Assembly (NCBI GenBank): GCA_030628905.1
Contig: DAOVQB010000045.1
Span: 1-24,793 of the forward strand
DNA from: DAOVQB01 sp023128935
GTDB taxonomy: Bacteria; Eisenbacteria; RBG-16-71-46; CAIMUX01; WJJG01
Direction: 5' to 3'
DNA: 24,793 nucleotides
The translations under genes were made by a program, and so were the position numbers. The number at the start of each line of letters is the position of its first letter. Within the stretch, counting starts at the first letter, position 1. Below are positions 14,027 through 22,018 of the stretch, in pieces. The notes beneath the pieces are model-generated. The model did no database searches and was not told the origin of the DNA. It saw nothing but the letters and a program-made list of their open reading frames with translations.

Positions 14027-15979
14027 TCATGCCGAAGGCATTTCCAAAGGCCGCGAACCCAGCTTGCATTCGTCGCGCTGGCGCTGCAACACCAGCGCAA
14101 CTTGGGCGCAAATCCGCTCCGGCGTCAGCCCCACGATCTCCAGCAGTTGCTGCCTGGTCCCGTGTTCGACAAACGCATCCGGCAGGCCTAGCGACAGCAG
14201 CCGGGGGGCCGCGCTCCCCTCCCACCCTTGGGTCGCCAAGACACTGGCCACGAGGGAACCGAATCCGCCTGTGAGCGAGTTCTCCTCAATGGTCACCAGC
14301 AGATCGTGCTCCTCAGCCAGGCGCGCCAACAGCTCCCCATCGAGCGGTTTGAGGAAACGCGCATTAACAACACCCATTCGCAGTCCGCGCAGGGCAAGGC
14401 GGTCGGCGGCTGCTAGCGCAACCTCCACCATGGTGCCCACAGCCAGGAAGCACCCGTCCTGGCCCTGGCGCAGGTGCTCCCAGGTACCGATTTCCAGTAG
14501 CTCTGGTTCGTGCTCGAGTGCGCCGGCGTCGGGAACCGCCAGCCGCGGATAGCGGATGGCAAAGGGCCCGGCGTTGCTCGCCGCGGCTGTGTACAGAAGA
14601 TCACGCAGCTCCTTGCCATCACGCGGAGCCGCCACAGTAAAGTTCGGTATGGATGTCATATAGGAGATGTCGAATGCCCCATGGTGCGTTGCGCCATCCT
14701 CCCCCACCAGGCCCGCCCGATCCAGGGCAAAGATCACCGGCAGGTTCTGAAGGCCGATATCATGGATCAGGTGGTCGTAGGCGCGTTGGAGAAAAGTCGA
14801 GTAAATCGCGACCACAGGCCGGATGCCCTGGGTGGCCAAGCCGCCCGCGAAGGTCACTGCATGGCCCTCGGCAATCCCGACATCGTAGAAACGCTGCGGA
14901 AAGTGCCGGGCGAATTCGGTCAATCCGGTGCCGTCGCACATCGCCGCCGTGATCGCCACCAGCTCTTTGCGGTGCACGGCCAGCTCCACCAAGGTCTCAC
15001 CAAAGATCTCCGTGTAGGAGATCCGGGCCGGTCTTTTCTCGACCTTCTCGCGCTCCGTTGGGATGGGCGCGATGCCGTGGAACTTGCGGGGATTGTCCTC
15101 CGCGGCTGCCGATCCCCGACCCTTCTGCGTGAGTACATGGACCAGAATGGGTCCCTTCATCCGCCTGACCTTCTGCAGCACGGGGATCAGTTCGTTCAGC
15201 TTGTGGCCATCAATCGGACCCAGGTACCGAAAACCCAGGTCTTCGAAGAAAAGACCTGGAGTGATCAAACCCTTCAAGCTCTCCTCAATCCGGCGCACAA
15301 TCTGCTGGACCGGGCGCGTCAGCCGGGGGAGCTTCTCGGTCAGGTCCCAGACCTCCTTCTTGGTGCGCTCGAACAGCGGATGGGTGATGATTTCCGTCAG
15401 ATGCCGCGACAATGCGCCGACGGTCGGGGAAATCGACATTTTGTTGTCATTCAGAATGACAATGAAGTCCCGCCCCGAGACGCCGGCGTTGTCCAAACCC
15501 TCGAAGGCCAGCCCTCCGGAGAGGCCGCCATCACCGATGACGGCAATCACAGAGAAGTCCCTGCCCAGCGCATCCCGCGCCGCGGCGATGCCCAGGGCCG
15601 CGGAGATCGAAGTGCTGGCGTGCCCAGCCCCAAATGGGTCATGCTCGCTTTCGCTGCGCCGGCAGAAGCCGCTGGGCCCACCCACCTGCCGCAGGCGGGC
15701 GAATGCCTCCCGGCGCCCGGTAAGGATCTTGTGCGCGTAGCACTGGTGTCCCACGTCCCAGATGATCTTATCCTGAGGGGAGTCAAACGCACGATGCAGT
15801 GCCACCGTCAGTTCGACCACACCAAGACTCGGCGCCAGGTGTCCTCCCGTACGGCGCACGGTCTCCATGATAAGGCCGCGGATCTCCTCACAGAGAAGCT
15901 CCAACTGCCCAATGGACAGCCCCTTTAGATCCCTCGAATCACTGATGGCACGCATTACCTGGTTATTTCGGGCGCTCAC
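14027..15979 (-). CDS. dxs: 1-deoxy-D-xylulose-5-phosphate synthase
   Basis: A 650-residue thiamine-diphosphate enzyme that condenses pyruvate and glyceraldehyde 3-phosphate, the first step of the MEP isoprenoid pathway. Visible marks are GGHLAPSLG (45-53), WDVGHQCYAHKILTGR (74-89), the cofactor motif GDGGLSGG (149-156) with NDN at 177-179, GIAEGHAVTFAGGLA with the catalytic Glu, and ALDRAGLVGEDGATHHG. Length fits the family. The start is GTG 15979 behind AAGGGGGAG. ATG 15955 is a weaker alternative. It is the first gene of the six-gene minus-strand run and has a strong candidate promoter at 16045-16073. elbB diverges from it. Confidence 0.96.
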   Translation of the reverse strand: MSARNNQVMRAISDSRDLKGLSIGQLELLCEEIRGLIMETVRRTGGHLAPSLGVVELTVALHRAFDSPQDKIIWDVGHQCYAHKILTGRREAFARLRQVGGPSGFCRRSESEHDPFGAGHASTSISAALGIAAARDALGRDFSVIAVIGDGGLSGGLAFEGLDNAGVSGRDFIVILNDNKMSISPTVGALSRHLTEIITHPLFERTKKEVWDLTEKLPRLTRPVQQIVRRIEESLKGLITPGLFFEDLGFRYLGPIDGHKLNELIPVLQKVRRMKGPILVHVLTQKGRGSAAAEDNPRKFHGIAPIPTEREKVEKRPARISYTEIFGETLVELAVHRKELVAITAAMCDGTGLTEFARHFPQRFYDVGIAEGHAVTFAGGLATQGIRPVVAIYSTFLQRAYDHLIHDIGLQNLPVIFALDRAGLVGEDGATHHGAFDISYMTSIPNFTVAAPRDGKELRDLLYTAAASNAGPFAIRYPRLAVPDAGALEHEPELLEIGTWEHLRQGQDGCFLAVGTMVEVALAAADRLALRGLRMGVVNARFLKPLDGELLARLAEEHDLLVTIEENSLTGGFGSLVASVLATQGWEGSAAPRLLSLGLPDAFVEHGTRQQLLEIVGLTPERICAQVALVLQRQRDECKLGSRPLEMPSA

Positions 15980-16044
15980 AGCTCCCCCTTGAGATGGTCT
16001 CTGGGAGTCCTCCTCCTTTACGCAGTCTCCCTTATAAGCCCATC

Positions 16045-16073
16045 AAACTATTCCCAGTTCCAGGGATTGTCAA
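16045..16073 (-). promoter_or_regulatory. Promoter of the dxs-trxB-def-activase run
   Basis: On the minus strand a perfect -35 TTGACA (16073-16068) is separated by exactly 17 bp from TAGTTT (16050-16045). Transcription would begin near 16038, leaving about 60 nt of leader before the dxs GTG. No comparable promoter was seen inside the run, so the downstream genes may depend on it. Confidence 0.6.
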
Positions 16074-16286
16074 GAACGGCGGCACCTTGAGCGGCAAGGC
16101 GCACCTGAGGTACGGTCCCCGGGGCCGGGCGGATCGTGGTTGATTCCATCGCGGCGCAGCTACATCAGTTAGGGCCTGGCATGGTCTAAGCGCACCGTGG
16201 CGGGATCCTGGCCCACTGCCGCCGGGCCGGCGCAGGGTAGCTGTAATCGACAAAGAAGCAATACCACCCAGAGGAGGATTTGACAC

Positions 16287-16946
16287 ATGAAGCAAATCGG
16301 CGTGCTGCTTTCCGGATGCGGCGTAAAGGATGGAAGTGAGATCCACGAGGCGACCCTCATCCTCTACTTCCTCGACCGCCAGGGCGTAAACAGGCTCTGT
16401 ATCGCACCTGATGCACCACAGGCGCATGTGATAAATCACGCCACCGGAGAGGAAGCTAAGGAGTCACGCGGCATCTTGGTCGAGTCGGCGCGCATCGCGC
16501 GGGGCGACATCCGTCCTATCTCCCAGGTTTCCGCCCAGGATCTCGACGGCATCATGATCCCAGGCGGCTTCGGCGCCGCACTGAACCTCTGCAATTACGG
16601 GAAGAGAGGCAGGGACTGCACGGTGCGCGAGGATGTCTCCACCTTGCTCCTTGCCCTCCATGAACAGAAAAAACCGATCGGGGCAGTCTGCATCGCCCCC
16701 GTGCTCGTCGCGAGGGTCTTCGGGCAAAAGGGGATCACCGTGGAGGTCACGATCGGAGACGATCCAGGGGTTGCAGCCGACATCGAAGCAATGGGCGCCC
16801 GGCATGTCATGCGCTTGGTTGATGAGGTCCAAGTCGATCGCGCCAACAAGATCGCTACGGCTCCTGCCTACATGCTCGGCGGGAATGTGGCCGAGATTGG
16901 GCCTGGCATACAAAAGGCCGTGGAAGCAATTGTGGAAATGGCCTGA
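16287..16946 (+). CDS. elbB: ElbB-type isoprenoid-associated glyoxalase (DJ-1/PfpI superfamily)
   Basis: A 219-residue protein with the ElbB signature SGCGVKDGSEIHEATL (9-24), PGGFGAALNLCNY (93-105) and the nucleophile elbow GAVCIAPVL with Cys135. ElbB of E. coli is linked genetically to isoprenoid production and shows weak glyoxalase activity in vitro. Its real role is unsettled. The start ATG 16287 follows AGAGGAGG. It is divergent from dxs, the committed step of the MEP pathway, which fits the proposed link. A TGTAAT box at 16242-16247 could be its -10, but no good -35 is visible. Confidence 0.92.
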   Translation: MKQIGVLLSGCGVKDGSEIHEATLILYFLDRQGVNRLCIAPDAPQAHVINHATGEEAKESRGILVESARIARGDIRPISQVSAQDLDGIMIPGGFGAALNLCNYGKRGRDCTVREDVSTLLLALHEQKKPIGAVCIAPVLVARVFGQKGITVEVTIGDDPGVAADIEAMGARHVMRLVDEVQVDRANKIATAPAYMLGGNVAEIGPGIQKAVEAIVEMA

Positions 16947-16963
16947 CATCCGCGCCGGGCATG

Positions 16964-16984
16964 TGTGCGGAGTCCCTCCGCACA
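16964..16984 (+). terminator. GC-rich hairpin after elbB
   Basis: A perfect 9-bp stem TGTGCGGAG (16964-16972) / CTCCGCACA (16976-16984) with a TCC loop begins 17 bases after the elbB stop. No T-run follows, so it is either a weak or factor-aided terminator, or a regulatory hairpin for the next gene. Its left arm recurs twice further on. Confidence 0.4.
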
Positions 16985-17043
16985 GTTGAAAGCGTGCGGA
17001 GAACCGAGGAAACCGCGCAGTTTAAAGCGTGCGGAGAACCGAG
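16983..17043 (+). repeat. 26-bp direct repeat (two copies, period 35) before the PolX-like gene
   Basis: CAGTTGAAAGCGTGCGGAGA.. (16983-17008) recurs as CAGTTTAAAGCGTGCGGAGA.. (17018-17043) with one mismatch over 26 bp. Each copy contains GTGCGGAG, also the left arm of the hairpin at 16964-16984. The second copy covers the region where a ribosome site for the gene at 17049 would lie. Confidence 0.85.
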
Positions 17044-17048
17044 CGGAG

Positions 17049-18827
17049 ATGGAACGAGCTGACATTGTAGAGCATCTGAAGACCATGGCCTTGGCCCTGG
17101 AGCTGCTTGGCAACCCCCCGGAGCGGGCCCAAGCCTTCCGACAGGCAGCCGGAATCGTCGCGCGCGCGGGGGACCGGGCCTGGGCTGAGTGGCTCTCGGG
17201 CACGGCACCGCCATCGCCGCGACTGGATGCCGACGTCCAAACCTGCATACGCCAGTGGGTGCAGTCAGACACGGTCGCAGACCTGGAGGCACTGCTGCTT
17301 CGTATTCCCCCAGGTCTCTTTGGCCTTCTCAAGATCCGCGGACTCGGTCCCCGCCGGGTCCACAGCCTCTGGGTCAAAGCCGGCGTCATCTCTCAGCGCA
17401 CCCTGGAACGCGCCTGCCGCCGCGAGGCTCTCGCGCGGATTGAGGGCTTTGGCAATCCATTGCAGGCACAACTGCTGAGCGAAATCCAACGCCGGCGCCG
17501 GTCCCTGGGTCGATGGTTGCGGCGAACGGCAATGCTCCTCGCAGAGGAGCGAGAGCGCCAGCTCCGGCAGGCAAGCGGATTGTCATCTCTCACGCGCGCC
17601 GGTGATATCCGGCGGGCACTCGAGACCGTCGATGAGATCGTTTGGGTCGCTGCCGCCGAAAGGCCACGCATACTTCTGGGACGATTGGCCAGCCTTGAGG
17701 GGGCACGTCTTGCGAACCAGGATCCCCCCGATACGCTCCTCTTCGAGTCGCCCGATACACCCCGCCAGCGGGTCGTGGTGGTACCGCCGGCGCACTTGAC
17801 AGCACGCCTATTCCTGGAGACCGGATCCGCCTCCCATGTGCGCGGCGTTCTGCAGCGTCTGGCCAGCCGGAGCATATGCTTAGCAGCGCAGGGCCCCGCT
17901 GCGCCTCCGTCCCCAGAGGCAGCTGCAGGCCTGCCGGGACGGGATGGCTTCGAGGACCGCAGCCTGCAGATCTGGCTCCCCCGGGCCGAAGAGGAGATCT
18001 ATGAGCGCGCCGGGATGGCTTATGTGCCACCCGAGCTTCGGGAAGACCGCGGCGAGATCGCGGCGGCCAGTAGCCGGGAACTCCCCAAGCTCGTTGAACC
18101 CAAGGATCTCAAGGGCGTGCTTCATGTTCACACCACCTGGAGCGACGGCAAGGGTTCCGTTCATCAGATGGCCACGACCGCGCACTCCCTCGGCTGGAGC
18201 TATCTGGGCATCACAGATCACTCACCGGCCGTCTTCTACGCCAACGGGCTTTCCCCGGAAAGGCTCCGGCAGCAGGCCAATCACATCCGGTCAGTGCAGG
18301 AGGCCTTTACAGGCCTGAGGATCTTTCACGGTGTCGAGTGCGACATCCTCCCCGACGGCACCCTGGATCTCGATGACCGCACGCTGGCACGCCTTGACTA
18401 CGCGCTCATCTCCATCCACAGCCTCTTGCATATGGGCCGCGAGGCGATGACCCAGCGTATCATCCGCGCCATGCAGCATCCCAAGGCGATTATCCTGGCC
18501 CACCCCACCGGCCGACTGCTCCTTGAGCGCGAGGGCTATGCGCTCGACTGGGACCGCCTCTTTGACGCCGCCGCCACCGCCGGAGTTGCCATGGAATTCA
18601 ACTCGCCGCCAGAGCGCCTCGACCTGGATTGGCGTCTTATCCGCGAAGCCACGCGTCGGGGAATCCTGATCAGCATCAGCCCAGATGCTCACACGCCCGG
18701 GGCCATGGGAAATGTAATTGAGGGCATCGCCACCGCACGCAAGGGATGGCTGACCGCCTCGCAGGTGCTCAACACACGGACCGCCCAAGAGCTGGAAGCT
18801 CTTTTCGCGCGACGCGGCTCAGAATAG
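17049..18827 (+). CDS. PolX-like protein with degenerate polymerase and intact PHP domain
   Basis: A 592-residue homologue of bacterial PolX (B. subtilis YshC type, similar length). Order: a divergent 8-kDa domain (1-80), helix-hairpin-helix segments (KIRGLGPRR near 95 and RIEGFGNPL near 135), a palm-like region (160-260) and a C-terminal PHP domain (about 355-592). PHP metal-site motifs are all present: LHVHTTWSDG (His359, His361), ITDHS, GVECDILPDG, SIHS, LAHPTGR and PDAH (Asp546, His548). The palm is degenerate. RAGSLRR of active enzymes reads RAGDIRR, the D-x-D pair reads Glu196-Ile-Val198, and the third Asp aligns with Arg241. Polymerase activity is therefore unlikely, while the 3'-5' exonuclease or phosphoesterase function may remain. 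ATG 17049 is chosen from alignment. Its ribosome site is not ideal: GGAG lies 12 nt upstream and again directly adjacent. Confidence 0.85.
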   Translation: MERADIVEHLKTMALALELLGNPPERAQAFRQAAGIVARAGDRAWAEWLSGTAPPSPRLDADVQTCIRQWVQSDTVADLEALLLRIPPGLFGLLKIRGLGPRRVHSLWVKAGVISQRTLERACRREALARIEGFGNPLQAQLLSEIQRRRRSLGRWLRRTAMLLAEERERQLRQASGLSSLTRAGDIRRALETVDEIVWVAAAERPRILLGRLASLEGARLANQDPPDTLLFESPDTPRQRVVVVPPAHLTARLFLETGSASHVRGVLQRLASRSICLAAQGPAAPPSPEAAAGLPGRDGFEDRSLQIWLPRAEEEIYERAGMAYVPPELREDRGEIAAASSRELPKLVEPKDLKGVLHVHTTWSDGKGSVHQMATTAHSLGWSYLGITDHSPAVFYANGLSPERLRQQANHIRSVQEAFTGLRIFHGVECDILPDGTLDLDDRTLARLDYALISIHSLLHMGREAMTQRIIRAMQHPKAIILAHPTGRLLLEREGYALDWDRLFDAAATAGVAMEFNSPPERLDLDWRLIREATRRGILISISPDAHTPGAMGNVIEGIATARKGWLTASQVLNTRTAQELEALFARRGSE

Positions 18828-18874
18828 ACGTAGCGTTGGAAGCCCCTTTCGAGAGACGCGGCTCAGAATAGACG
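18793..18874. repeat. 38-bp tandem duplication spanning two convergent gene ends
   Basis: The 38 bp at 18793-18830 recur at 18837-18874 (period 44) with four mismatches, and the last 20 bases (GACGCGGCTCAGAATAGACG) are identical. The first copy holds the plus-strand stop TAG of the PolX-like gene. The second copy holds the minus-strand stop TGA of the convergent ATPase gene. Each copy contains both stop triplets. Confidence 0.9.
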
Positions 18875-19588
18875 CGGGGGCTCCTCCGCGAGTAGCAGAA
18901 GGGTTGTGGAATCCAGTTTCATATGCAGATCCGACAGGTTCTGATTCTCATGGTCCTTCAGGAGCTGGATAGTAACTACGCCATCCTCCTCGTCATGGAG
19001 CAGGACCATCACACTGATGTGTGCGTCGAATCGAACCACCTGCTCGGCAATGCCCCGCGGATCCCTCCGCGGCTCAGTGCGGTGTGTCCGCACCGATAGC
19101 CACATTTCCACATCCAGGTCCTGAGCAAGATCTCGGATCCCCGCCAGTTCCTCGTTGCTCGTATTGTAGAAGTTGACGCCGTCGATGATCACAACCTGCG
19201 GTTTGAATTGAGCGTGACAACTGAGGAACTCAATCGAACTACAGAGCTTCTCAACCGACAGCTCACCGCTGCGATAGCTGTGGATCATCCGGCTGCGCTC
19301 CATCAGCAAACGAGCTGTCGCGGCATCCTCCAGGTCAATGCTCGTCGAGAGTTCCTTGAAGATCGCGTCATAGAAATCTCGCACGCGCTCCACCGAATCC
19401 TCCAGTGACACGTGCAATACCTTGCGATCACGCATGAGGTCATCCAGAGCCACACCGATCAGGAAGGCGGTTTTCCCGATCCCCGCACGAGACATCACGA
19501 CCCCCAGGTTGCCCCTGCCCAAGCCGCCATGCAGTGATTTCTCGAACACGCGGAGCGGACTGCGCTCATTCATCTCCTTGCGGTACAT
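18863..19588 (-). CDS. RecA/KaiC-like ATPase, uncharacterised
   Basis: A 241-residue protein with the fold marks of the RecA/DnaB/KaiC class. A P-loop SRAGIGKT is at 33-40, preceded by GGLGRGNLGVV, and VVIIDGVNF carries the Walker B Asp136. The classical first Gly of the P-loop is Ser33. The sequence KVLHVSLEDSVERVRDFYDAIF after the P-loop and LSVRTHR further on look like RecA-type strands 2 and 4. There is no DNA-binding or membrane extra domain. It follows fusA by 19 bp with GGAGG as ribosome site, so it is probably translated from the same mRNA. I know of similar proteins in delta-proteobacteria-like genomes but no function. Its last codons lie in the second copy of the 38-bp repeat. Confidence 0.72.
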   Translation of the reverse strand: MYRKEMNERSPLRVFEKSLHGGLGRGNLGVVMSRAGIGKTAFLIGVALDDLMRDRKVLHVSLEDSVERVRDFYDAIFKELSTSIDLEDAATARLLMERSRMIHSYRSGELSVEKLCSSIEFLSCHAQFKPQVVIIDGVNFYNTSNEELAGIRDLAQDLDVEMWLSVRTHRTEPRRDPRGIAEQVVRFDAHISVMVLLHDEEDGVVTIQLLKDHENQNLSDLHMKLDSTTLLLLAEEPPRLF

Positions 19589-19607
19589 GAGCCAAGGCCT
19601 CCATTCT

Positions 19608-21695
19608 CTACTTCTTCCCCGCAGCCAACTTGATCTGATGGGCCTTGATCAAATCGTCGGCAATACCCTGGGGCGCTGGCGCATAGCGCGAGAACTCCAT
19701 AGAGAACTCCGCCTTCCCCTGCGTGGTGGACCGGAGCGTGGTTGCGTAGTTGAACATCTCCGAGAGAGGCAGATCCGCCTCCACACGCAGAAATCCCTGG
19801 CCCTCTGTCGCACCCACGATCGTGCCCCGCCGCTGCATCAGGCTGCTGAGCACATCACCGTGATATTCCGGGGGGCATTCCACGGCCACTGCCATGATCG
19901 GCTCGAGCACTTGGGGCTTTGTTCGGGGATAGATCTTCCGGAAGCACCCGCGCGCCGCCGCCTGAAAGGCCATGTCTGAGGAATCCACGCTGTGGTGGGC
20001 CCCATCCTCCAGAACTACGCGCACTCCCACAATGGGAAACCCTAGCAGGGGCCCCTTCTGCAACATGCTCCGGATGCCCTTCTCCACCGACGAGATATAC
20101 TCGGAAGGGATGTTACCGCCAGTGACGCGGTTCTCAAACTCGAAGTCACCCGATGCCGATGGCTCGATATAGCCTTCGATCTTCGCATACTGGCCGGCTC
20201 CCCCGGTCTGCTTTCGGTGCGTGTAGTTGAATGAGGCTCGCCGGGTCACCGACTCACGATAGGCCACCTGGGGCTGCCCAACCTCCACGTCCGCCTGATA
20301 CTCGCGCCTCATCCGCTCGACATAGACATCCAAGTGCAGCTCCCCCATGCCGGCAATGACCTGCTCCCCGGTTTCCTCGTCCACCGTGGAGCGAAATGTA
20401 GGGTCTTCTTTCGAGAAGCGCTGCAACGCCTTGGCCAAGCTTGCCTTGGCCCTGTTGTCCTTTGGTTTGACCGTCAGCTTGACAACCGGATCAGGGACGA
20501 ACATCGATGACATCGAGACATCCAGCACCCCATCGGTAAGCGTGTCTCCCGAAGCACAGTCGATGCCGAAGAGGGCCACGATGTCCCCGGCCATGGCACC
20601 CTCGATCTCTTCCATCTCATCGGCATGCATGCGCACCAGGCGCCCAATCCTGCTCTTGCGGCCCGTGCGGCTGTTGACCACCGCAGCTCCCTTGCGTAGC
20701 TTGCCCTGATAGATGCGGATATAGGTCAGCTGCCCGTACGGTCCATCCTCAAGTTTGAAGGTCAGCGCGATTAGCGGCTTCTCGGGCGTGGGATCCAAGA
20801 TGAATCGCTCTTCATTGCGGCTCAGATCCAGGGCTTCGTTGGTAACCTCGATTGGATTCGGCAAATACTGTACGACCGCATCCATAAGGGGTTGTACGCC
20901 CTTGTTCTTATACGCCGATCCAAGGAGCACGGGACATAGCTTTAGGGACAGAACGCCATGGAGGATCGCATCTCGGATTTGCTCTGCGCTGGCCCTCTCT
21001 TCCAGCAAAGCTTCGGCCAGTTGGTCCGATATGAGCGACAGAGCATCGAGCATCTCCTCGCGTTTGCGCTCAGCTTCATTGCACAGCTCTCCGGGGATTT
21101 CTGCGGTGCGGACATCCTCCCCGCTCGGCCCGTCGAAGTAGATCGCTTTCATCGTGATGAGATCCACCACGCCCTGGAATTGAGCCTCTAGTCCGATCGG
21201 GAGCTGGAGCATGACCGCGTTGAGCCCGAGCTTCTCCTTCAGCTGCCTCAGCACGCGCTCCGGGTTGGCGCCCACGCGATCGCACTTATTGACAAAGGCC
21301 AGGCGCGGCACATTGTAGCGCCGCATCTGCCTGTCAACCGTCAGTGATTGGGACTGGACCCCTCCCACAGCGCACAGCACCAGGATGGCGCCGTCCAGGA
21401 CACGCAGGGCGCGTTCCACCTCGATGGTGAAGTCCACGTGGCCGGGGGTATCAATGACGTTAATATGATGCCCGGTCCACTGGCAATGTGTAGCGGCCGA
21501 GGCGATCGTAATGCCGCGTTCGCGCTCAAGTTCCATCGAGTCCATCTTCGCCCCAACCCCGTCCTTTCCACGCACCTCGCGCATGGCATGAATCCGCTTG
21601 GTGTAGAAAAGGATGCGCTCGGTCAGGGTGGTCTTTCCCGAATCGATATGCGCACTGATGCCGATATTTCTGACCTTGCTCAGATCCTGGATCAT
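19608..21695 (-). CDS. fusA: Elongation factor G, spd/mitochondrial EFG1 type
   Basis: A 695-residue translational GTPase that moves tRNA and mRNA through the ribosome. The P-loop reads AHIDSGKT (15-22), where most bacterial EF-G have Ala before Gly. It is followed by EVRGKDGVGAKMDSMELERE, RGITIASAAT, DTPGHVDFTIEVERALRVLD, GAILVLCAVGGVQSQS and NKCDR. These segments are near-identical to those of mitochondrial EFG1 and of the 'spd' EF-G of spirochaetes, planctomycetes and delta-proteobacteria. Domains II-V follow intact (FGIDCASGDT, GMGELHLDVYVERM, HRKQTGGAGQYAK, DGAHHSVDSSDMAF, RYAPAPQG). The spd1 form is known as a dedicated translocase, with recycling done by a second EF-G that would be elsewhere. 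The promoter is at 21835-21863. Confidence 0.95.
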   Translation of the reverse strand: MIQDLSKVRNIGISAHIDSGKTTLTERILFYTKRIHAMREVRGKDGVGAKMDSMELERERGITIASAATHCQWTGHHINVIDTPGHVDFTIEVERALRVLDGAILVLCAVGGVQSQSLTVDRQMRRYNVPRLAFVNKCDRVGANPERVLRQLKEKLGLNAVMLQLPIGLEAQFQGVVDLITMKAIYFDGPSGEDVRTAEIPGELCNEAERKREEMLDALSLISDQLAEALLEERASAEQIRDAILHGVLSLKLCPVLLGSAYKNKGVQPLMDAVVQYLPNPIEVTNEALDLSRNEERFILDPTPEKPLIALTFKLEDGPYGQLTYIRIYQGKLRKGAAVVNSRTGRKSRIGRLVRMHADEMEEIEGAMAGDIVALFGIDCASGDTLTDGVLDVSMSSMFVPDPVVKLTVKPKDNRAKASLAKALQRFSKEDPTFRSTVDEETGEQVIAGMGELHLDVYVERMRREYQADVEVGQPQVAYRESVTRRASFNYTHRKQTGGAGQYAKIEGYIEPSASGDFEFENRVTGGNIPSEYISSVEKGIRSMLQKGPLLGFPIVGVRVVLEDGAHHSVDSSDMAFQAAARGCFRKIYPRTKPQVLEPIMAVAVECPPEYHGDVLSSLMQRRGTIVGATEGQGFLRVEADLPLSEMFNYATTLRSTTQGKAEFSMEFSRYAPAPQGIADDLIKAHQIKLAAGKK

Positions 21696-22018
21696 AACTT
21701 CGAGACCCTTCGAAAGACATGCGTGCGGGATGGGACTGGCTGGCGGTCAATCTCCTTCCAAGCCATCGAACTCAGGTGAACCATCGGTGCCCCCGAGATT
21801 TGCACCCAAGCAACTCCCGGAGGCACTTGGCATAATTATCATTCCTGCACGGAATTCTGTCAACCCGGTTTTCAGATATATGTCTCTGGCAAGGGCAGCG
21901 CGAATCGGTCATGATTGCGCGCGTCATGTAATCGCCCTAGTGACAGGGTGCTTCACGGCATCCGCGGCATCCGCCGGGTTCTTAGTGGGCAGGTGTGTTT
22001 CTGCGCCAGGTCTGAAAG
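21696..22018. other. Divergent intergenic region between fusA and the glycosyltransferase gene
   Basis: These 323 bp hold the fusA leader and promoter. On the plus strand I saw no convincing promoter for the glycosyltransferase gene. AT-richer words such as GATATATG near 21875 are possible but unpaired with a -35. There is no small ORF with family character. Confidence 0.5.
21835..21863 (-). promoter_or_regulatory. Strong sigma70-type promoter of fusA
   Basis: On the minus strand a perfect TTGACA (21863-21858), a 17-bp spacer and GATAAT (21840-21835) form a near-consensus promoter. It predicts a start near 21828 and a leader of about 130 nt before the fusA ATG. Such strength fits a highly expressed translation factor. 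Confidence 0.75.

Noticed and set aside
13977..14225. Short frame beginning near the trxB start and using ATG at 13999
   Set aside because: It runs in another frame through the end of dxs and stops after a few codons beyond that ATG. trxB alignment supports TTG 13996 instead.
14510..15928. 472-residue plus-strand open frame
   Set aside because: It lies wholly antisense to dxs, whose motifs are complete. The translation has no family character. It is a by-product of high G+C.
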